Below, one piece after another: positions 27,633 through 37,877 of a stretch of DNA of 64,000 bases. This DNA comes from Paracoccus sp. SCSIO 75233 (GTDB lineage: Bacteria; Pseudomonadota; Alphaproteobacteria; Rhodobacterales; Rhodobacteraceae): contig NZ_CP115757.1 in assembly GCF_027912675.1 (NCBI RefSeq), positions 2,481,501 through 2,545,500 of the forward strand, read 5' to 3'. Both the position numbers and the translations under genes were made by a program. The number at the start of each line of letters is the position of its first letter. The first letter of the stretch is position 1. The notes beneath the pieces were generated by a model. It saw only the letters and a program-made list of their open reading frames with translations. It was not told the origin of the DNA and searched no databases.

Positions 27633-27914
27633 CTAGCGGCCCTCGCCGAAGCGGTTCGCGACAAGCGCCGCCAACGCCTCCGCCAGTTCGGCGGCTTGCG
27701 CGCCGCTGGTCACGACATCGATTTCAGTGCCGCGACTGGCGGCGAGCATCAGCAGGCCCATGATCGAATCGCCCGACACCGTCATGCCTTCGCGGCTGAC
27801 ATTCGCCTCCGCATCGAATTTCTCGACCGTTTCGACGAATTTCGCGGAGGCGCGGGCGTGGAGACCCTTTTCATTCACGATCTGAAGGACGCGGTTCACT
27901 GTGCCGTTCGTCAT
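27633..27914 (-). CDS. ptsH: Phosphocarrier protein HPr
   Basis: Small phosphocarrier of the PTS regulatory chain, 93 aa. It has the phosphorylated histidine in GLHARAS (His19) and the regulatory serine in GDSIMGLLML (Ser50), the HprK target. Its ATG overlaps the EIIA stop. No sugar permease gene is nearby, so a regulatory role is likely, as known for similar alphaproteobacterial loci. The TAG stop is followed in the same frame by the TetR gene. Confidence 0.95.
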   Translation of the reverse strand: MTNGTVNRVLQIVNEKGLHARASAKFVETVEKFDAEANVSREGMTVSGDSIMGLLMLAASRGTEIDVVTSGAQAAELAEALAALVANRFGEGR

Positions 27915-28327
27915 TGCGCCGCTCTGCGCGCCGACAGCTCATCCAGTACGTTATAGCTGTCGATATATTTGCGTCCCGCCTCTGCCGCCAGCGCGGCGGC
28001 GTTCGGGGCCGGAAGATGACGCAGCTTCGCGAGCTTGATCAGCATGGGCAGATTTGCGCCGTAAAGAATGACCCGGTTCCTGACCGCACAGGCTGGCAGG
28101 GCAAGATTGGACGGGGAGCCGCCGAAAATATCGGTGACGACCACCACGCCGTCGCCATGATCGACCTCATCTGCGGCGCGGCAGATTTCGTCGCTTTTGG
28201 ATTCGCGGTTATGCATGTCCTCGATGCTGATCGTCCGCACCTGTGCCTGCGGTCCGACAACGTGCTCCATCGCGGCAAGATACTCCCGCGCGAGCCCCCC
28301 ATGTGCGACGATAACAATTCCGATCAA
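27911..28327 (-). CDS. PTS EIIA component, mannose family
   Basis: A 138-aa EIIA-Man-type protein with the phospho-acceptor histidine in [12 protein letters not shown] (His9) and the [14 protein letters not shown] segment typical of the family. No partner EIIB/C/D is encoded here, so it is probably the terminal phospho-acceptor of a regulatory pathway rather than part of a transporter. It overlaps rapZ and ptsH by 4 nt each. Confidence 0.92.
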   Translation of the reverse strand: MIGIVIVAHGGLAREYLAAMEHVVGPQAQVRTISIEDMHNRESKSDEICRAADEVDHGDGVVVVTDIFGGSPSNLALPACAVRNRVILYGANLPMLIKLAKLRHLPAPNAAALAAEAGRKYIDSYNVLDELSARRAAQ

Positions 28328-29289
28328 GTCTGCGTCCCCTGAGGCGTGGATGTCGAAACCGATAGTTTTGCCGCTTCGTTACTGCGGCGTTCAAGTTCCC
28401 TGTGCCGAAGCGACACAGGCCAACCCTGTTCAGCTAGCGCATCTGACATGATTTCGGCAAGTGTTACGGAGCGATGTTGACCGCCTGTGCATCCAAAACC
28501 GATGGCAAGATGGGTTTTTCCTTCGGCCAGATGCGCGGGCAGCACGAACAGGATCAGGTCCCGGATCCGTGCGAAGAACTCCGCGTAGCGGGGGTCGTTT
28601 TGCACATAATCGCGCACCGGAACATCGCGGCCATCTTTCACCCGCAGCTCCGGCTCCCAATGCGGGTTGGCCAGAAAGCGGCAGTCGAACATCATGTCGA
28701 TCCCGCGCGGCACGCCGCGTTTATAGGAAAAGCTCTGGACGGAGACGGTGAGCCGCTGGTCCTGATCATATTCAAAGAACCGCGCCAGCTCGGCCTTGAG
28801 ATCATGCGGCGACATTTCCGAGGTGTTGACCAGCACATCCGCCCTGACCTTGATGGGGGCGAGAATATCCTTTTCGGCCTGAATTCCGTCCAGCGGCGAT
28901 CCGGCCCCGGCCATCGGATGCCGACGCCGGGTTTCGTTGTAGCGCCGGACCAGCACGGTCGAATCGCAGTCGAGATACAGCACTTCGGGCGCGTATTCCG
29001 GATGCCGCGTCAGCCGGTCGATCAATTCGATGACCGCAGAAGCCGAGAAATCACGGTTGCGCACATCCAGACCAAGCGCCAGCGGGGCCGGCCGGGCCGG
29101 GCCATCCAGCAGGCGGGGCACCAGCGACAGCGGCAGATTGTCGATTGCCTCGTAACCGAGGTCTTCCAGCACGTTGATCGCCGTCGAGCGCCCCGCACCG
29201 GAAGGGCCGGTCACAAGTACCAGCCTTTTCTGGGCGGCATCTGCCGCTTTCGGCGCGGCGGGCTCGTTGGCAATCATTGTTTCGTACAT
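28324..29289 (-). CDS. rapZ: RNase adapter protein RapZ
   Basis: Nucleotide-binding protein of the RapZ/YvcJ family. The 321-aa product has the Walker [14 protein letters not shown], the [19 protein letters not shown] segment (Walker B region), and the C-terminal domain motifs [20 protein letters not shown] and [13 protein letters not shown]. In enterobacteria it controls glmS small RNAs; in alphaproteobacteria it sits with HprK and HPr as here and its RNA target is unclear. It overlaps hprK (ATGA). The ATG at 29277 is an alternative start. Confidence 0.95.
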   Translation of the reverse strand: MYETMIANEPAAPKAADAAQKRLVLVTGPSGAGRSTAINVLEDLGYEAIDNLPLSLVPRLLDGPARPAPLALGLDVRNRDFSASAVIELIDRLTRHPEYAPEVLYLDCDSTVLVRRYNETRRRHPMAGAGSPLDGIQAEKDILAPIKVRADVLVNTSEMSPHDLKAELARFFEYDQDQRLTVSVQSFSYKRGVPRGIDMMFDCRFLANPHWEPELRVKDGRDVPVRDYVQNDPRYAEFFARIRDLILFVLPAHLAEGKTHLAIGFGCTGGQHRSVTLAEIMSDALAEQGWPVSLRHRELERRSNEAAKLSVSTSTPQGTQT

Positions 29290-29735
29290 CAGGAAGAAGC
29301 GGCTCGGGAATTCTCCGGATCAAGACGCCCGCCTTTCAGCAGCAGGCGGACCGTACCTGGAAGATGAGGTGTTAGCGGACCGAGGACAAGAGGCCGCCGC
29401 AAATCAAACAATATAGTGTGGCGAATTGGCGGCAGACGTTTTGTCTCAACACGTCCCAGATCGACGACAAGCCGAATTGGCGCGGATTGGTATTCCGTGC
29501 GAATCAGCCCGATCCCGCGCGCCTCGATCAGACCGGCGATGGACGGCGGCGATTCGGCCTGAATGGTGTCCCCGGATTTTGTCAGCAATATCTGATCGTC
29601 AGCGATCAGCACCGCACCAATAGCGATCAATTGCAGGGTTAATGCGGACTTCCCGCATCCGGAAGCTCCGGTAATGAGCACGCCTTGGCCATCAAATGCG
29701 GCGGCGCTGGCATGAATAAGACGCGTTTCCGTCAT
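29289..29735 (-). CDS. hprK: HPr kinase/phosphorylase, short alphaproteobacterial form
   Basis: Phosphorylates and dephosphorylates HPr on serine. At 148 aa it holds only the C-terminal kinase domain: Walker [11 protein letters not shown], the DDQILL segment and the IEARGIGLI signature. It lacks the N-terminal domain of Firmicutes HprK, as is usual in alphaproteobacteria. The start at 29735 ([11 protein letters not shown]) is preferred to 29771. It heads the hprK-rapZ-EIIA-HPr-tetR run, and the two-component genes chvI-chvG often found next to it are absent. Confidence 0.93.
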   Translation of the reverse strand: MTETRLIHASAAAFDGQGVLITGASGCGKSALTLQLIAIGAVLIADDQILLTKSGDTIQAESPPSIAGLIEARGIGLIRTEYQSAPIRLVVDLGRVETKRLPPIRHTILFDLRRPLVLGPLTPHLPGTVRLLLKGGRLDPENSRAASS

Positions 29736-29790
29736 TTCCGGCCTTCTGCAGCGCGGCATATTTGCATCCATATTTCCCCCGAATTATCGC

Positions 29791-29822
29791 TGATGGCGCT
29801 AACTTTCCCTGATTTCGCTAAC
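29791..29822. promoter_or_regulatory. Tandem 13-bp direct repeats upstream of pckA
   Basis: TGATGGCGCTAAC (29791) and TGATTTCGCTAAC (29810) share 11 of 13 bases, with starts 19 bp apart. They lie about 90-120 bp before the pckA ATG, between it and the divergent hprK. Confidence 0.5.
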
Positions 29823-29909
29823 ATCAATCATTCGCATCTGTTTTCACAAAAATGCCATGTTATAGGGGCGAAGAGGCCCCCAGATCAGACATACCGGAGA
29901 TAATTTAAG

Positions 29910-31508
29910 ATGTCGCAGCCCCGTGTGAACCCGAATTTCAAATTGGAAAACCAGGGAATCAAGGGGGCAAGTGCCGTTCACTATAACCTGCTAGAGCCCG
30001 CTCTGATCGAACGCGCCGTCGCGCGGGGCGAGGGTAAGCTGGGGCTTGGCGGCACATTTCTGGTATCTACCGGCAGACATACCGGCCGCTCGCCAAAGGA
30101 TAAATTCGTCGTCCGCACGCCGGAAGTCGAAGACACGATCTGGTGGGAAAACAACGCGCCGATGGCTGTGGACGCGTTCGACCGGCTGCATGAAGATATG
30201 CTCGCCCATATGCAGGGCAAGGAATATTTCGTTCAGGATCTCTATGCGGGGGCCGATCCTGAGCAGCGGCTTGATGTGCGTGTGGTATCGGAGCTGGCGT
30301 GGCACAACCTGTTCATCCGCCACCTGCTGCGCCGCCCGGCGGCAGAGGAGCTTGCCGGGTTCGAGGCCGAGTTCACCATCATCAACTGCCCGAGTTTCAA
30401 GGCCGATCCCGAGCGGCACGGTTGCCGCACGGAGACCGTGATTGCACTCAATTTCTCGAAAAAGCTGATCCTGATCGGGAACACGGAATATGCAGGCGAG
30501 AACAAGAAGGGCGTGTTCACGCTGCTGAATTACATCCTGCCCGGTCGCGGTGTCATGCCGATGCATTGCAGTGCAAACCACGCGCCGGAGGATGAAGATG
30601 ACGTCGCCGTGTTCTTCGGCCTGTCCGGCACCGGCAAGACCACCCTGTCCGCCGACCCGTCCCGCATTCTGATCGGGGATGACGAACATGGCTGGTCGGA
30701 AAAGGGCGTCTTCAACTTCGAAGGCGGCTGCTACGCCAAGACGATCAACCTGTCCGAGAAGGCAGAGCCGGAAATCTACGCCACGACGCAGAAATTTGGT
30801 ACCGTGATCGAGAACATGGTCTACGACCCCGACACGTTCGAGCTGGATTTCGAGGACAGCTCGCTGACCGAAAACATGCGCTGCGCCTATCCGCTCGACT
30901 ATATCTCGAACGCATCCGAAACCGGGACGGGCGGGGTGCCGAAAAACGTCATCATGCTGACCTGCGACGCTTATGGCGTGCTGCCCCCGATTGCGCGGCT
31001 GACCCCGGCGCAGGCCATGTATCACTTCCTGTCCGGCTTCACCTCCAAAACGCCGGGGACCGAGGTCGGCGTGACCGAGCCGCTGCCGACCTTCTCCACC
31101 TGTTTCGGCGCCCCCTTCATGCCGCGCCGCCCGGAAGTCTACGGCGCGTTGCTGCAACAGAAGATCGCGGAAACCGGCGCGAATTGCTGGCTGGTGAATA
31201 CCGGCTGGACCGGCGGCGCGTTCGGGGAAGGCGCACGGATGCCGATCAAGGCGACGCGGTCGCTGCTGACGGCAGCACTTGACGGCTCGCTGAACGAGGC
31301 GGAGTTCCGCAAGGATCCGAATTTCGGCTTCGAGGTCCCGGTTTCAGTGCCGGGCGTGTCGGAGGTGCTGCTCGACCCGCGCCGGACATGGGCGGATGCA
31401 GAGGCATATGATGCACAGGCGCGCAAGCTGGTGCAGATGTTCTCCGATAATTTCGAGCAATATATCGACAAGGTCGACGCCAAGGTGAAATCCGCCGCCA
31501 TCGGCTAA
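29910..31508 (+). CDS. pckA: Phosphoenolpyruvate carboxykinase (ATP)
   Basis: Converts oxaloacetate and ATP to phosphoenolpyruvate and CO2, the first committed gluconeogenic step. The 532-aa protein has [12 protein letters not shown] (substrate and metal region), the kinase-specific P-loop [14 protein letters not shown] (from about residue 237), the GDDEHGW metal segment and [14 protein letters not shown] near the C terminus. Length is that of the ATP-dependent family. GGAGA precedes the ATG. It is divergent from the hprK operon. Confidence 0.97.
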   Translation: MSQPRVNPNFKLENQGIKGASAVHYNLLEPALIERAVARGEGKLGLGGTFLVSTGRHTGRSPKDKFVVRTPEVEDTIWWENNAPMAVDAFDRLHEDMLAHMQGKEYFVQDLYAGADPEQRLDVRVVSELAWHNLFIRHLLRRPAAEELAGFEAEFTIINCPSFKADPERHGCRTETVIALNFSKKLILIGNTEYAGENKKGVFTLLNYILPGRGVMPMHCSANHAPEDEDDVAVFFGLSGTGKTTLSADPSRILIGDDEHGWSEKGVFNFEGGCYAKTINLSEKAEPEIYATTQKFGTVIENMVYDPDTFELDFEDSSLTENMRCAYPLDYISNASETGTGGVPKNVIMLTCDAYGVLPPIARLTPAQAMYHFLSGFTSKTPGTEVGVTEPLPTFSTCFGAPFMPRRPEVYGALLQQKIAETGANCWLVNTGWTGGAFGEGARMPIKATRSLLTAALDGSLNEAEFRKDPNFGFEVPVSVPGVSEVLLDPRRTWADAEAYDAQARKLVQMFSDNFEQYIDKVDAKVKSAAIG

Positions 31509-31533
31509 TCCCCAATCGAAACGATTTTTTGCG

Positions 31534-31560
31534 ACGCCGGCCCCACACAGGCCGGCGTTT
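31534..31560 (+). terminator. Probable terminator after pckA
   Basis: Nine-base-pair stem (ACGCCGGCC with GGCCGGCGT) around a 7-nt loop, ending in TTT; the T-tract is short. Confidence 0.7.
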
Positions 31561-31636
31561 GCAATTGTTGCAGTTGCCCTGACCGGATTGCTGGCGCAGT
31601 CTGCGCCAACAAGCTCAGTAAGGGAGGTAACGATTT

Positions 31637-32950
31637 ATGCTGAGATTTCTATCGAGACCGGCGACTCGGATGATGGAGCGCTGGCTGCCGGACGCGTTCA
31701 TCTTTGTTCTGGTGCTGACACTTGTGGCCATGATCGCCGCGATAGGTATTCAGGGCACCAATCCGGTTGAACTGGTCCGCTACTGGGGCGACGGGTTCTG
31801 GTCGCTCCTGTCCTTCTCCATGCAGATGCTGCTCGTGCTGGTGACGGGCTATATCCTCGCCTCCTCTCCGCCGGTGAAAAAGCTGCTGGCGGCGCTTGCG
31901 ACGAAAGCGCAATCCGGTGGCGCTGCGATCATCATGGTTACGGTGGTTTCACTTGCCGCGAGCTGGATCAACTGGGGCTTCGGTCTGGTGGTCGGCGCAA
32001 TCTTCGCGCGTGAACTGGCACGTCAGGTGAAAGTCGATTACCGGCTGCTGGTTGCCTCCGCCTATTCCGGCTTCGTGATCTGGCATGGCGGGATTTCGGG
32101 TTCGATCCCGCTGACCGTCGCGACCGAAGGCCATTTCACTGCCGAGCAGATCGGCGTCATCCCGACGTCTGAGACGATTTTCGCGTGGTGGAACCTGCTG
32201 ATCGTGGTGCTGATCTTCATCGCCTTGCCTATCGCGAACCGCATGATGATGCCGAGCGAGGCGGAAACCGTCCTCGTCGATCACCGCGTTCTGGGCAATG
32301 ACGAGGGGCTGCCTCCCCTGCCCGCCGATGCGACGCCGTCGCAGCGGATGGAGAACTCGCGCATTCTCATGTATCTGGTCGGCATTCCCGGCATCGTCTG
32401 GCTGCTGCTGTATTTCTTTGGCGGCGGCGGACTGAACCTGAACGTGGTGAACTTCGCCTTCCTGTTCATCGGCCTGACCCTGCACGGCACGGCGCGCAGC
32501 CTGCTTGCCGCACTGGACGACGCGGTAAAGGGTGGGGCCGGGATCGTGATCCAGTTCCCGTTCTATGCCGGGATCATGGCGATCATGACCCAGACCGGGC
32601 TGGCCGCGACGATATCCGAATGGTTCGTGGCGCTGGCAACCGAACGCTCCCTGCCGTTCTGGAGCTTCATTTCCGCCGGGATCGTCAACATCTTCGTCCC
32701 CTCCGGCGGCGGACAATGGGCCGTTCAGGCACCGATCATGCTGCCCGCGGCAGAGTCGCTGGGCGCGGACATCAACAAGGTCATCATGGGCGTGGCCTGG
32801 GGCGATGCCTGGACCAACCTGCTGCAACCGTTCTGGGCGCTGCCGATGCTCGGCATTGCCGGGCTGAAGGCGCGGGACATCATGGGGTTCTGCGTCGTCC
32901 TGCTGCTGATCACCGGGGTGATTATCGGCGGCATTCTCTGGTTGATCTGA
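31637..32950 (+). CDS. atoE: Short-chain fatty acid transporter, AtoE family
   Basis: A 437-aa membrane protein with about ten hydrophobic segments. It shows MERWLPDAFIFVLVLTL at the start, INWGFGLVVGAIFARE, WHGGISGSIPLTVAT and NIFVPSGGGQWAVQAPIM, the conserved stretches of the AtoE family, which takes up acetoacetate, butyrate and related short-chain acids. TAAGGGAGGT precedes the ATG. It stands alone between two terminators; the 3-hydroxybutyryl-CoA dehydrogenase at 25.5 kb is a possible metabolic partner. Confidence 0.9.
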   Translation: MLRFLSRPATRMMERWLPDAFIFVLVLTLVAMIAAIGIQGTNPVELVRYWGDGFWSLLSFSMQMLLVLVTGYILASSPPVKKLLAALATKAQSGGAAIIMVTVVSLAASWINWGFGLVVGAIFARELARQVKVDYRLLVASAYSGFVIWHGGISGSIPLTVATEGHFTAEQIGVIPTSETIFAWWNLLIVVLIFIALPIANRMMMPSEAETVLVDHRVLGNDEGLPPLPADATPSQRMENSRILMYLVGIPGIVWLLLYFFGGGGLNLNVVNFAFLFIGLTLHGTARSLLAALDDAVKGGAGIVIQFPFYAGIMAIMTQTGLAATISEWFVALATERSLPFWSFISAGIVNIFVPSGGGQWAVQAPIMLPAAESLGADINKVIMGVAWGDAWTNLLQPFWALPMLGIAGLKARDIMGFCVVLLLITGVIIGGILWLI

Positions 32951-32970
32951 CCGGAACACGCTGAAACGAC

Positions 32971-32999
32971 AACGCCGCGCTTTCGGGCGCGGCGTTTTT
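32971..32999 (+). terminator. Rho-independent terminator after atoE
   Basis: Ten-base-pair stem (AACGCCGCGC with GCGCGGCGTT) around TTTCGG, followed by T residues. It separates atoE from the convergent aminopeptidase gene and may serve both strands. Confidence 0.85.
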
Positions 33000-33002
33000 C
33001 AT

Positions 33003-34793
33003 TCAGATCGGCGCTGTTGCCCCTTCCAGCCACGCCAGCGTCGCGGCATCGACCAAGGGACCGATCTTTTCCAGCACCTGCGCGTGATAGCTGTCCAGCC
33101 ACTCACGTTCTGCCGGCGAGAGCATTCCGGCCACGATCATCCGCCGGTCAATCGGGGTGAAGTTCAGCGTCTCGAACCCAAGCATGTCGCGCCCGTCCGG
33201 GCTGTCGGCTTCGGCCACGACAAGCAGGTTTTCAATCCGGATACCGAATTCGCCCTCGCGGTAATATCCCGGCTCATTCGACAGGATCATCCCCGGCTCG
33301 AACGGGATTTCCGAAATCCGGCTGATCCGCATCGGCCCCTCATGCACGCAGAGCGCGGCACCGACGCCGTGCCCCGTGCCATGATCGAAGTCGCGGCCAA
33401 CACTCCACAGCGGCGCGCGCGCCACCGGGTCGATATCCCGACCGGAATGGCCCTTGGGGAACCGCAGCCGCGATACGGCGATCATGCCTTGCAGGACCTG
33501 CGTAAATGCCTCGCGCACCGCCTGCGGCATGTCACCGACGGCCATCGTGCGGGTGATGTCGGTTGTGCCTGTCGCGTATTGCCCGCCGGAGTCGACCAGC
33601 AAGACCTGCCCGTCGGCCAGCGGCAGATTGCTGCCCGTCGACACGCGATAATGTGGCAGCGCGGCATGAGGGCCGACGCCGCAGATCGTATCAAAGCTGA
33701 TGTCGAGGATGCCCGCGTCGCGGCGCAGCTCCTCCAGCTTCGTGACCACGTCGATCTCCGTCAGCCCCCCCGGTGCCGTGGCGTCCAGCCAAGCCAGAAA
33801 CCGCGCCATGACCGCCCCGTCGGTCAGATGCGCATCGCGCATCCCTTCGATCTCGGCGGCGTTCTTGACGGCTTTGGGCAGGACGACCGGATCGTCGGCC
33901 TTGGCGATTTCCGTCCCCCGACCCTCCAGAATGCCGAACACGGCCTCCGGCGCGGTTTTCGGATCGACGCGCACCGGGCCATCAACGCTGGCAAGCGCCG
34001 CCTCGAATCCAGAGGGGTGCATGATCGCTACCTCATTGCCGAGCGCCGTCCGGACTTCGTTGTCAAACTTATCGGGGTCCGCGAAGACCTGCACCCGCCC
34101 GTCATCGTCGATCACGGCAAAGCCAAGCACCACCGGGTTGCGCGGAATATCCGCCCCGCGAATATTCAACAGCCAGGCCAGCGAGTCGGCCAGCGTGATC
34201 ACAGCCGTCGCCTGCCCGGCCTCGCGCAGCGCGTCTGCGATCCGCTGCCGCTTCTCCGCAGCCGTCGCGCCCGCAACGGCGCTGTCATGCAGCCGGACAG
34301 CGCCAACCGGCGGCGCAGGCCGGTCTGTCCAGATCCGGTCGACGAGATTCCCGACCGGAACGAGCGCGATATTATCGGCCTCAAGCTTCTTACGCAGATC
34401 AGCGATGTCCTGATGCGTGTGCAGCCACGGGTCGAAACCGACACGCCCGCCCTCCGGCAAGGCTTCGCGCAACCAATCCGCAGGGCGCGTTTCGGGGAAG
34501 GGAACGGGGGTGAAGTGGTTCAGATCGACCTCTTCCTTAACCTGAACCCGGTAGCGGCCATCGACAAATACCCCGGCGCGGTCCTGCGTGATGATCGCCT
34601 GCCCTGCACTGCCCGAAAACCCGGTCAGCCAGCGCAGCCGCGCATCGCAATCGGCCACATATTCGCCCTGATGCGCATCGGCGCGCGGCACCATGAAAGC
34701 GTCAATCCCGTCCGCCGCCATCACCTCGCGCAGCGCCTTCAGCCGCGCAGGCCCGTGAGAGCCGTCACCGGCTGCTTCAAATCCCTGAAACAT
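33003..34793 (-). CDS. Xaa-Pro aminopeptidase (aminopeptidase P, M24B)
   Basis: Dinuclear-metal peptidase removing N-terminal residues before proline. It has two creatinase-like N-terminal domains and the C-terminal pita-bread domain with all five metal ligands: the Asp pair in LLVDSGGQY and GTTDITRTM, His in HGTGHGVG, Glu in LSNEPGYY and Glu in GIRIENLLV. The ATG at 34793 gives 596 aa and lies 2 nt after the cobT stop; an upstream TTG at 34799 is less likely. The three-domain length matches eukaryote-like aminopeptidase P found in this bacterial family. Confidence 0.93.
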   Translation of the reverse strand: MFQGFEAAGDGSHGPARLKALREVMAADGIDAFMVPRADAHQGEYVADCDARLRWLTGFSGSAGQAIITQDRAGVFVDGRYRVQVKEEVDLNHFTPVPFPETRPADWLREALPEGGRVGFDPWLHTHQDIADLRKKLEADNIALVPVGNLVDRIWTDRPAPPVGAVRLHDSAVAGATAAEKRQRIADALREAGQATAVITLADSLAWLLNIRGADIPRNPVVLGFAVIDDDGRVQVFADPDKFDNEVRTALGNEVAIMHPSGFEAALASVDGPVRVDPKTAPEAVFGILEGRGTEIAKADDPVVLPKAVKNAAEIEGMRDAHLTDGAVMARFLAWLDATAPGGLTEIDVVTKLEELRRDAGILDISFDTICGVGPHAALPHYRVSTGSNLPLADGQVLLVDSGGQYATGTTDITRTMAVGDMPQAVREAFTQVLQGMIAVSRLRFPKGHSGRDIDPVARAPLWSVGRDFDHGTGHGVGAALCVHEGPMRISRISEIPFEPGMILSNEPGYYREGEFGIRIENLLVVAEADSPDGRDMLGFETLNFTPIDRRMIVAGMLSPAEREWLDSYHAQVLEKIGPLVDAATLAWLEGATAPI

Positions 34794-34795
34794 AA

Positions 34796-36664
34796 TCAAG
34801 CCCGTTGCAGATTTCGTATGCCCATCACCCGCGCCCGCTTCCGCGGATCGGCGTCGAACAGCGCCGCGAGTTGTTCCGTCATGGCCCCTGCCAATTGCTC
34901 CGCATCGGTGATCGTCACGGCCCGCTCGTAATAGCGAGTGACGTCGTGGCCGATGCCGATGGCCAGCAGTTCGACCTGACGGCGCTTCTCGATCATCTCG
35001 ATCACGTCGCGGAGATGTTTTTCCAGATAATTGGCCGGGTTCACCGACAGCGTGGAGTCGTCGACCGGCGCGCCGTCGGAAATCACCATCAGGATTTTCC
35101 GCGCCTCGCTACGGCGAACCAGCCGCTTGTAAGACCATTCCAGCGCTTCGCCGTCGATATTTTCCTTCAGCAGCCCCTCTTTCATCATCAGGCCAAGATT
35201 GGGCCGCACCCGCCGCCAAGGCGCATCGGCGGATTTGTAGATGATATGGCGCAGATCATTCAGGCGGCCGGGCGTCGCCGGGCGGTTGTCTTTCAACCAC
35301 GCCTCGCGACTTTGCCCACCTTTCCAGGCACGCGTCGTGAAGCCGAGGATTTCGACCTTCACATTGCACCGCTCCAGCGTCCGCGCCAGAACATCGGCAC
35401 AGATTGCGGCGATCGAAATCGGCCTGCCGCGCATCGAGCCGGAATTGTCCAGAAGCAGCGTGACGACAGTGTCGCGGAATTCCGTATCATGTTCGACCTT
35501 GAAGGACAGCGGCGTCGTCGGGTTCGCCACCACGCGCGCCAGCCGACCTGCATCAAGGACGCCTTCTTCCTTATCGAATTCCCAGCTCCGGTTCTGCTGC
35601 GCCAGAAGCCGCCGTTGCAACTTGTTCGCCAACCGGCTGACCGCGCCGCGCAGCGGGTCGAGCTGCTTGTCCAGATAGGCCCTCAGCCGCTCCAGCTCCG
35701 CCGGTTCGGCCAGATCCTCGGCCTTGATCTCCTCGTCGAATTCCTGCGTGTAGACCTTGTAATCGGCGGATGCGTCGCTGACCGGGGGCGGCAGTTCCTC
35801 CGGCATCTCGCCATCGGGCATTTCCGCATCTTCGGCGAATTCCTCGTCTGCGGTATCGTCGAGGCTGACCTGCGCCTGACGTTCGTCCTGCGTGCGCTCC
35901 TGACTGCGCTCGGGCGAGGCTTCAGCGTCCTCGCCTTCGTCTTCTTCCCGCGCCTGATTGTCACCGGCCTCGGGATCGGGTTCGGCCTCGTCGCTGGCGT
36001 CGTCTTCCGGCTCACTGTCGGGGTCATCGCCAAGCTGATCGCCATAGCCCAGATCGTCGATCAATTGCCGCGAAAGCCGCGCGAAGGCTGCCTGATCCGG
36101 TGCGGTCTCACGCGCGGCGTCAAGAACCTCAGCCGCCTGCTGCGTCACGAAAGGCCGCCACAGATCGGCAGCCTCCTTCGAACCCGGCGGTAGTTCGCGC
36201 CCCGTCATCGCCTCGCGCAGCAAATATCCGGCGGCAACCGGCAACGGTACATCTGCGGGCTGCGTGGCCTGCGCATAACCGCGCCGCTGCGCCTCCGCCC
36301 CCATCTTTGCGTCGATATTGGACAGCGCACCGGGCATCTCCCGCGCCCCGACCGCCTCGACCCGCGCGGTTTCCACGGCCTCGAAGATTTCCCGGGCGAG
36401 CGGGCCTGCGGGGGCATAATGTGCGTGGGTCGTGGCATCGTGGTGCCGGATCCGCATGGCCAGCGCATCAGCCGTGCCGCGCGCCTGCACGATCTCATCC
36501 CGGCTCATCCGGCGGCTGATCTGCGGCAGGCGCATCGTGTCACCCGCCAGCCCGGACGGATCGGCACTGTAGGTGACGTTCAGTTCGGCATCATCGGCCA
36601 GCGCACGCGTCGCCTCGGTCAGCGCCTTCTTGAACGGGTCGGCAGGGTTGTCGTTGGATTTCAT
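34796..36664 (-). CDS. cobT: Cobaltochelatase subunit CobT
   Basis: Subunit of the aerobic, ATP-dependent CobNST cobalt chelatase of B12 synthesis. The 622-aa protein has an N-terminal helical region, a very acidic middle (Asp/Glu-rich, about residues 210-300) and a C-terminal von Willebrand A domain with the MIDAS motif [11 protein letters not shown] and later [12 protein letters not shown]. This architecture is diagnostic. cobS lies 91 nt upstream; cobN is not in the window. Confidence 0.95.
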   Translation of the reverse strand: MKSNDNPADPFKKALTEATRALADDAELNVTYSADPSGLAGDTMRLPQISRRMSRDEIVQARGTADALAMRIRHHDATTHAHYAPAGPLAREIFEAVETARVEAVGAREMPGALSNIDAKMGAEAQRRGYAQATQPADVPLPVAAGYLLREAMTGRELPPGSKEAADLWRPFVTQQAAEVLDAARETAPDQAAFARLSRQLIDDLGYGDQLGDDPDSEPEDDASDEAEPDPEAGDNQAREEDEGEDAEASPERSQERTQDERQAQVSLDDTADEEFAEDAEMPDGEMPEELPPPVSDASADYKVYTQEFDEEIKAEDLAEPAELERLRAYLDKQLDPLRGAVSRLANKLQRRLLAQQNRSWEFDKEEGVLDAGRLARVVANPTTPLSFKVEHDTEFRDTVVTLLLDNSGSMRGRPISIAAICADVLARTLERCNVKVEILGFTTRAWKGGQSREAWLKDNRPATPGRLNDLRHIIYKSADAPWRRVRPNLGLMMKEGLLKENIDGEALEWSYKRLVRRSEARKILMVISDGAPVDDSTLSVNPANYLEKHLRDVIEMIEKRRQVELLAIGIGHDVTRYYERAVTITDAEQLAGAMTEQLAALFDADPRKRARVMGIRNLQRA

Positions 36665-36755
36665 CCGGAATTCTCCCGATGGGCATCATAGCGCGAACAA
36701 GGTCATTTCAAAACCGGGCCGCAGCGTTTCCGAACCGGACCGGCGTCAGCCTCGT

Positions 36756-37733
36756 TCAGCTTGCCGCCGCCGCAGCGCTTTCCGGCAATTCCTCGTCGAA
36801 CAGGCGCTGATAGAACTCCGCAACGGTCTGACGCTCAAGCTCGTCGCATTTGTTCAGGAAAGTCAGGCGGAACGCATAGCCGACATTGTCGAAGATGCGC
36901 GCGTTCTGTGCCCAGCTGATCACCGTGCGCGGCGACATCACCGTGGACAGATCGCCCTGCATGAACGCCGTCCGGGTCAGATCCGCCAGCGTGACCATTT
37001 TCGAGATCACGTCGCGGCCCTTCTCATTATTGTAGTTCGGGTTCTTGGCAAGAACGATGGCCGCCTCGGCATCGTGGCTGAGATAATTCAGCGTGGACAC
37101 CAGCGACCAGCGGTCCATCTGGCCTTGGTTGATCTGCTGGGTGCCGTGATAAAGGCCGGTCGTGTCGCCCAGCCCGACCGTGTTTGCCGTGGCGAACAGG
37201 CGGAAATAGGGGTTGGGCGTGATGACCTCGTTCTGGTCCAGCAGGGTCAGCTTGCCGTCAGCCTCCAGCACACGCTGGATGACGAACATCACATCGGCGC
37301 GGCCCGCGTCATATTCGTCAAACACAATCGCCGTCGGGTTGCGCAGCGCCCAGGGCAGGATGCCTTCGTGGAACACAGTGACCTGCTTGCCGTCCACCAG
37401 CTTGATCGCGTCCTTGCCGATCAGGTCGATCCGGCTGACATGGCTGTCCAGGTTCACCCGCACACAGGGCCAGTTCAGCCGCGCGGCGATCTGTTCGATA
37501 TGGGTCGATTTCCCGGTGCCGTGATAGCCCTGAATCATCACCCGGCGGTTATAGGCAAACCCGGCGAGGATGGCCAAAGTCGTATCGGGATCGAATTTAT
37601 AGGTGCTGTCGATATCCGGCACACGCTCGGACTTTTCGGCAAAACCCTTGACCTTCATGTCGCTGTCCAGCCCAAAGACCTCGCGCAGGTCGATTTCTTC
37701 GGTCGGTTTTGCTTTCGCGTCCAGATCGGCCAT
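36756..37733 (-). CDS. cobS: Cobaltochelatase subunit CobS
   Basis: AAA+ ATPase partner of CobT. The 325-aa protein has Walker [15 protein letters not shown], Walker [15 protein letters not shown] and the sensor region [14 protein letters not shown], plus the N-terminal [19 protein letters not shown] typical of CobS. It drives ATP hydrolysis in cobalt insertion into hydrogenobyrinic acid diamide. It is divergent from the DUF808 gene with 144 nt between. Confidence 0.95.
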   Translation of the reverse strand: MADLDAKAKPTEEIDLREVFGLDSDMKVKGFAEKSERVPDIDSTYKFDPDTTLAILAGFAYNRRVMIQGYHGTGKSTHIEQIAARLNWPCVRVNLDSHVSRIDLIGKDAIKLVDGKQVTVFHEGILPWALRNPTAIVFDEYDAGRADVMFVIQRVLEADGKLTLLDQNEVITPNPYFRLFATANTVGLGDTTGLYHGTQQINQGQMDRWSLVSTLNYLSHDAEAAIVLAKNPNYNNEKGRDVISKMVTLADLTRTAFMQGDLSTVMSPRTVISWAQNARIFDNVGYAFRLTFLNKCDELERQTVAEFYQRLFDEELPESAAAAAS

Positions 37734-37877
37734 TGTCTTGCCCTTTCACTTTTCTTGCCAGTGTGATGAAGGATTCCTGCGCCCTGTGCAAGCGAATGAG
37801 GCCTTGCCGCCGCGTCGTGCTATGGAACCTTCGCGGCGCGACGCTATTATGCTATCGCAGCAAAGAGAGGATCACAG

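Noticed and set aside
27633..29735. Idea that the HPr/EIIA genes belong to a sugar-transporting PTS
   Set aside because: No EIIB, EIIC, EIID or enzyme I gene is present; hprK and rapZ neighbours fit the regulatory type.
33084..34931. 615-codon plus-strand frame opposite the aminopeptidase
   Set aside because: The minus-strand aminopeptidase has all five metal ligands in order; the plus frame has no family features.
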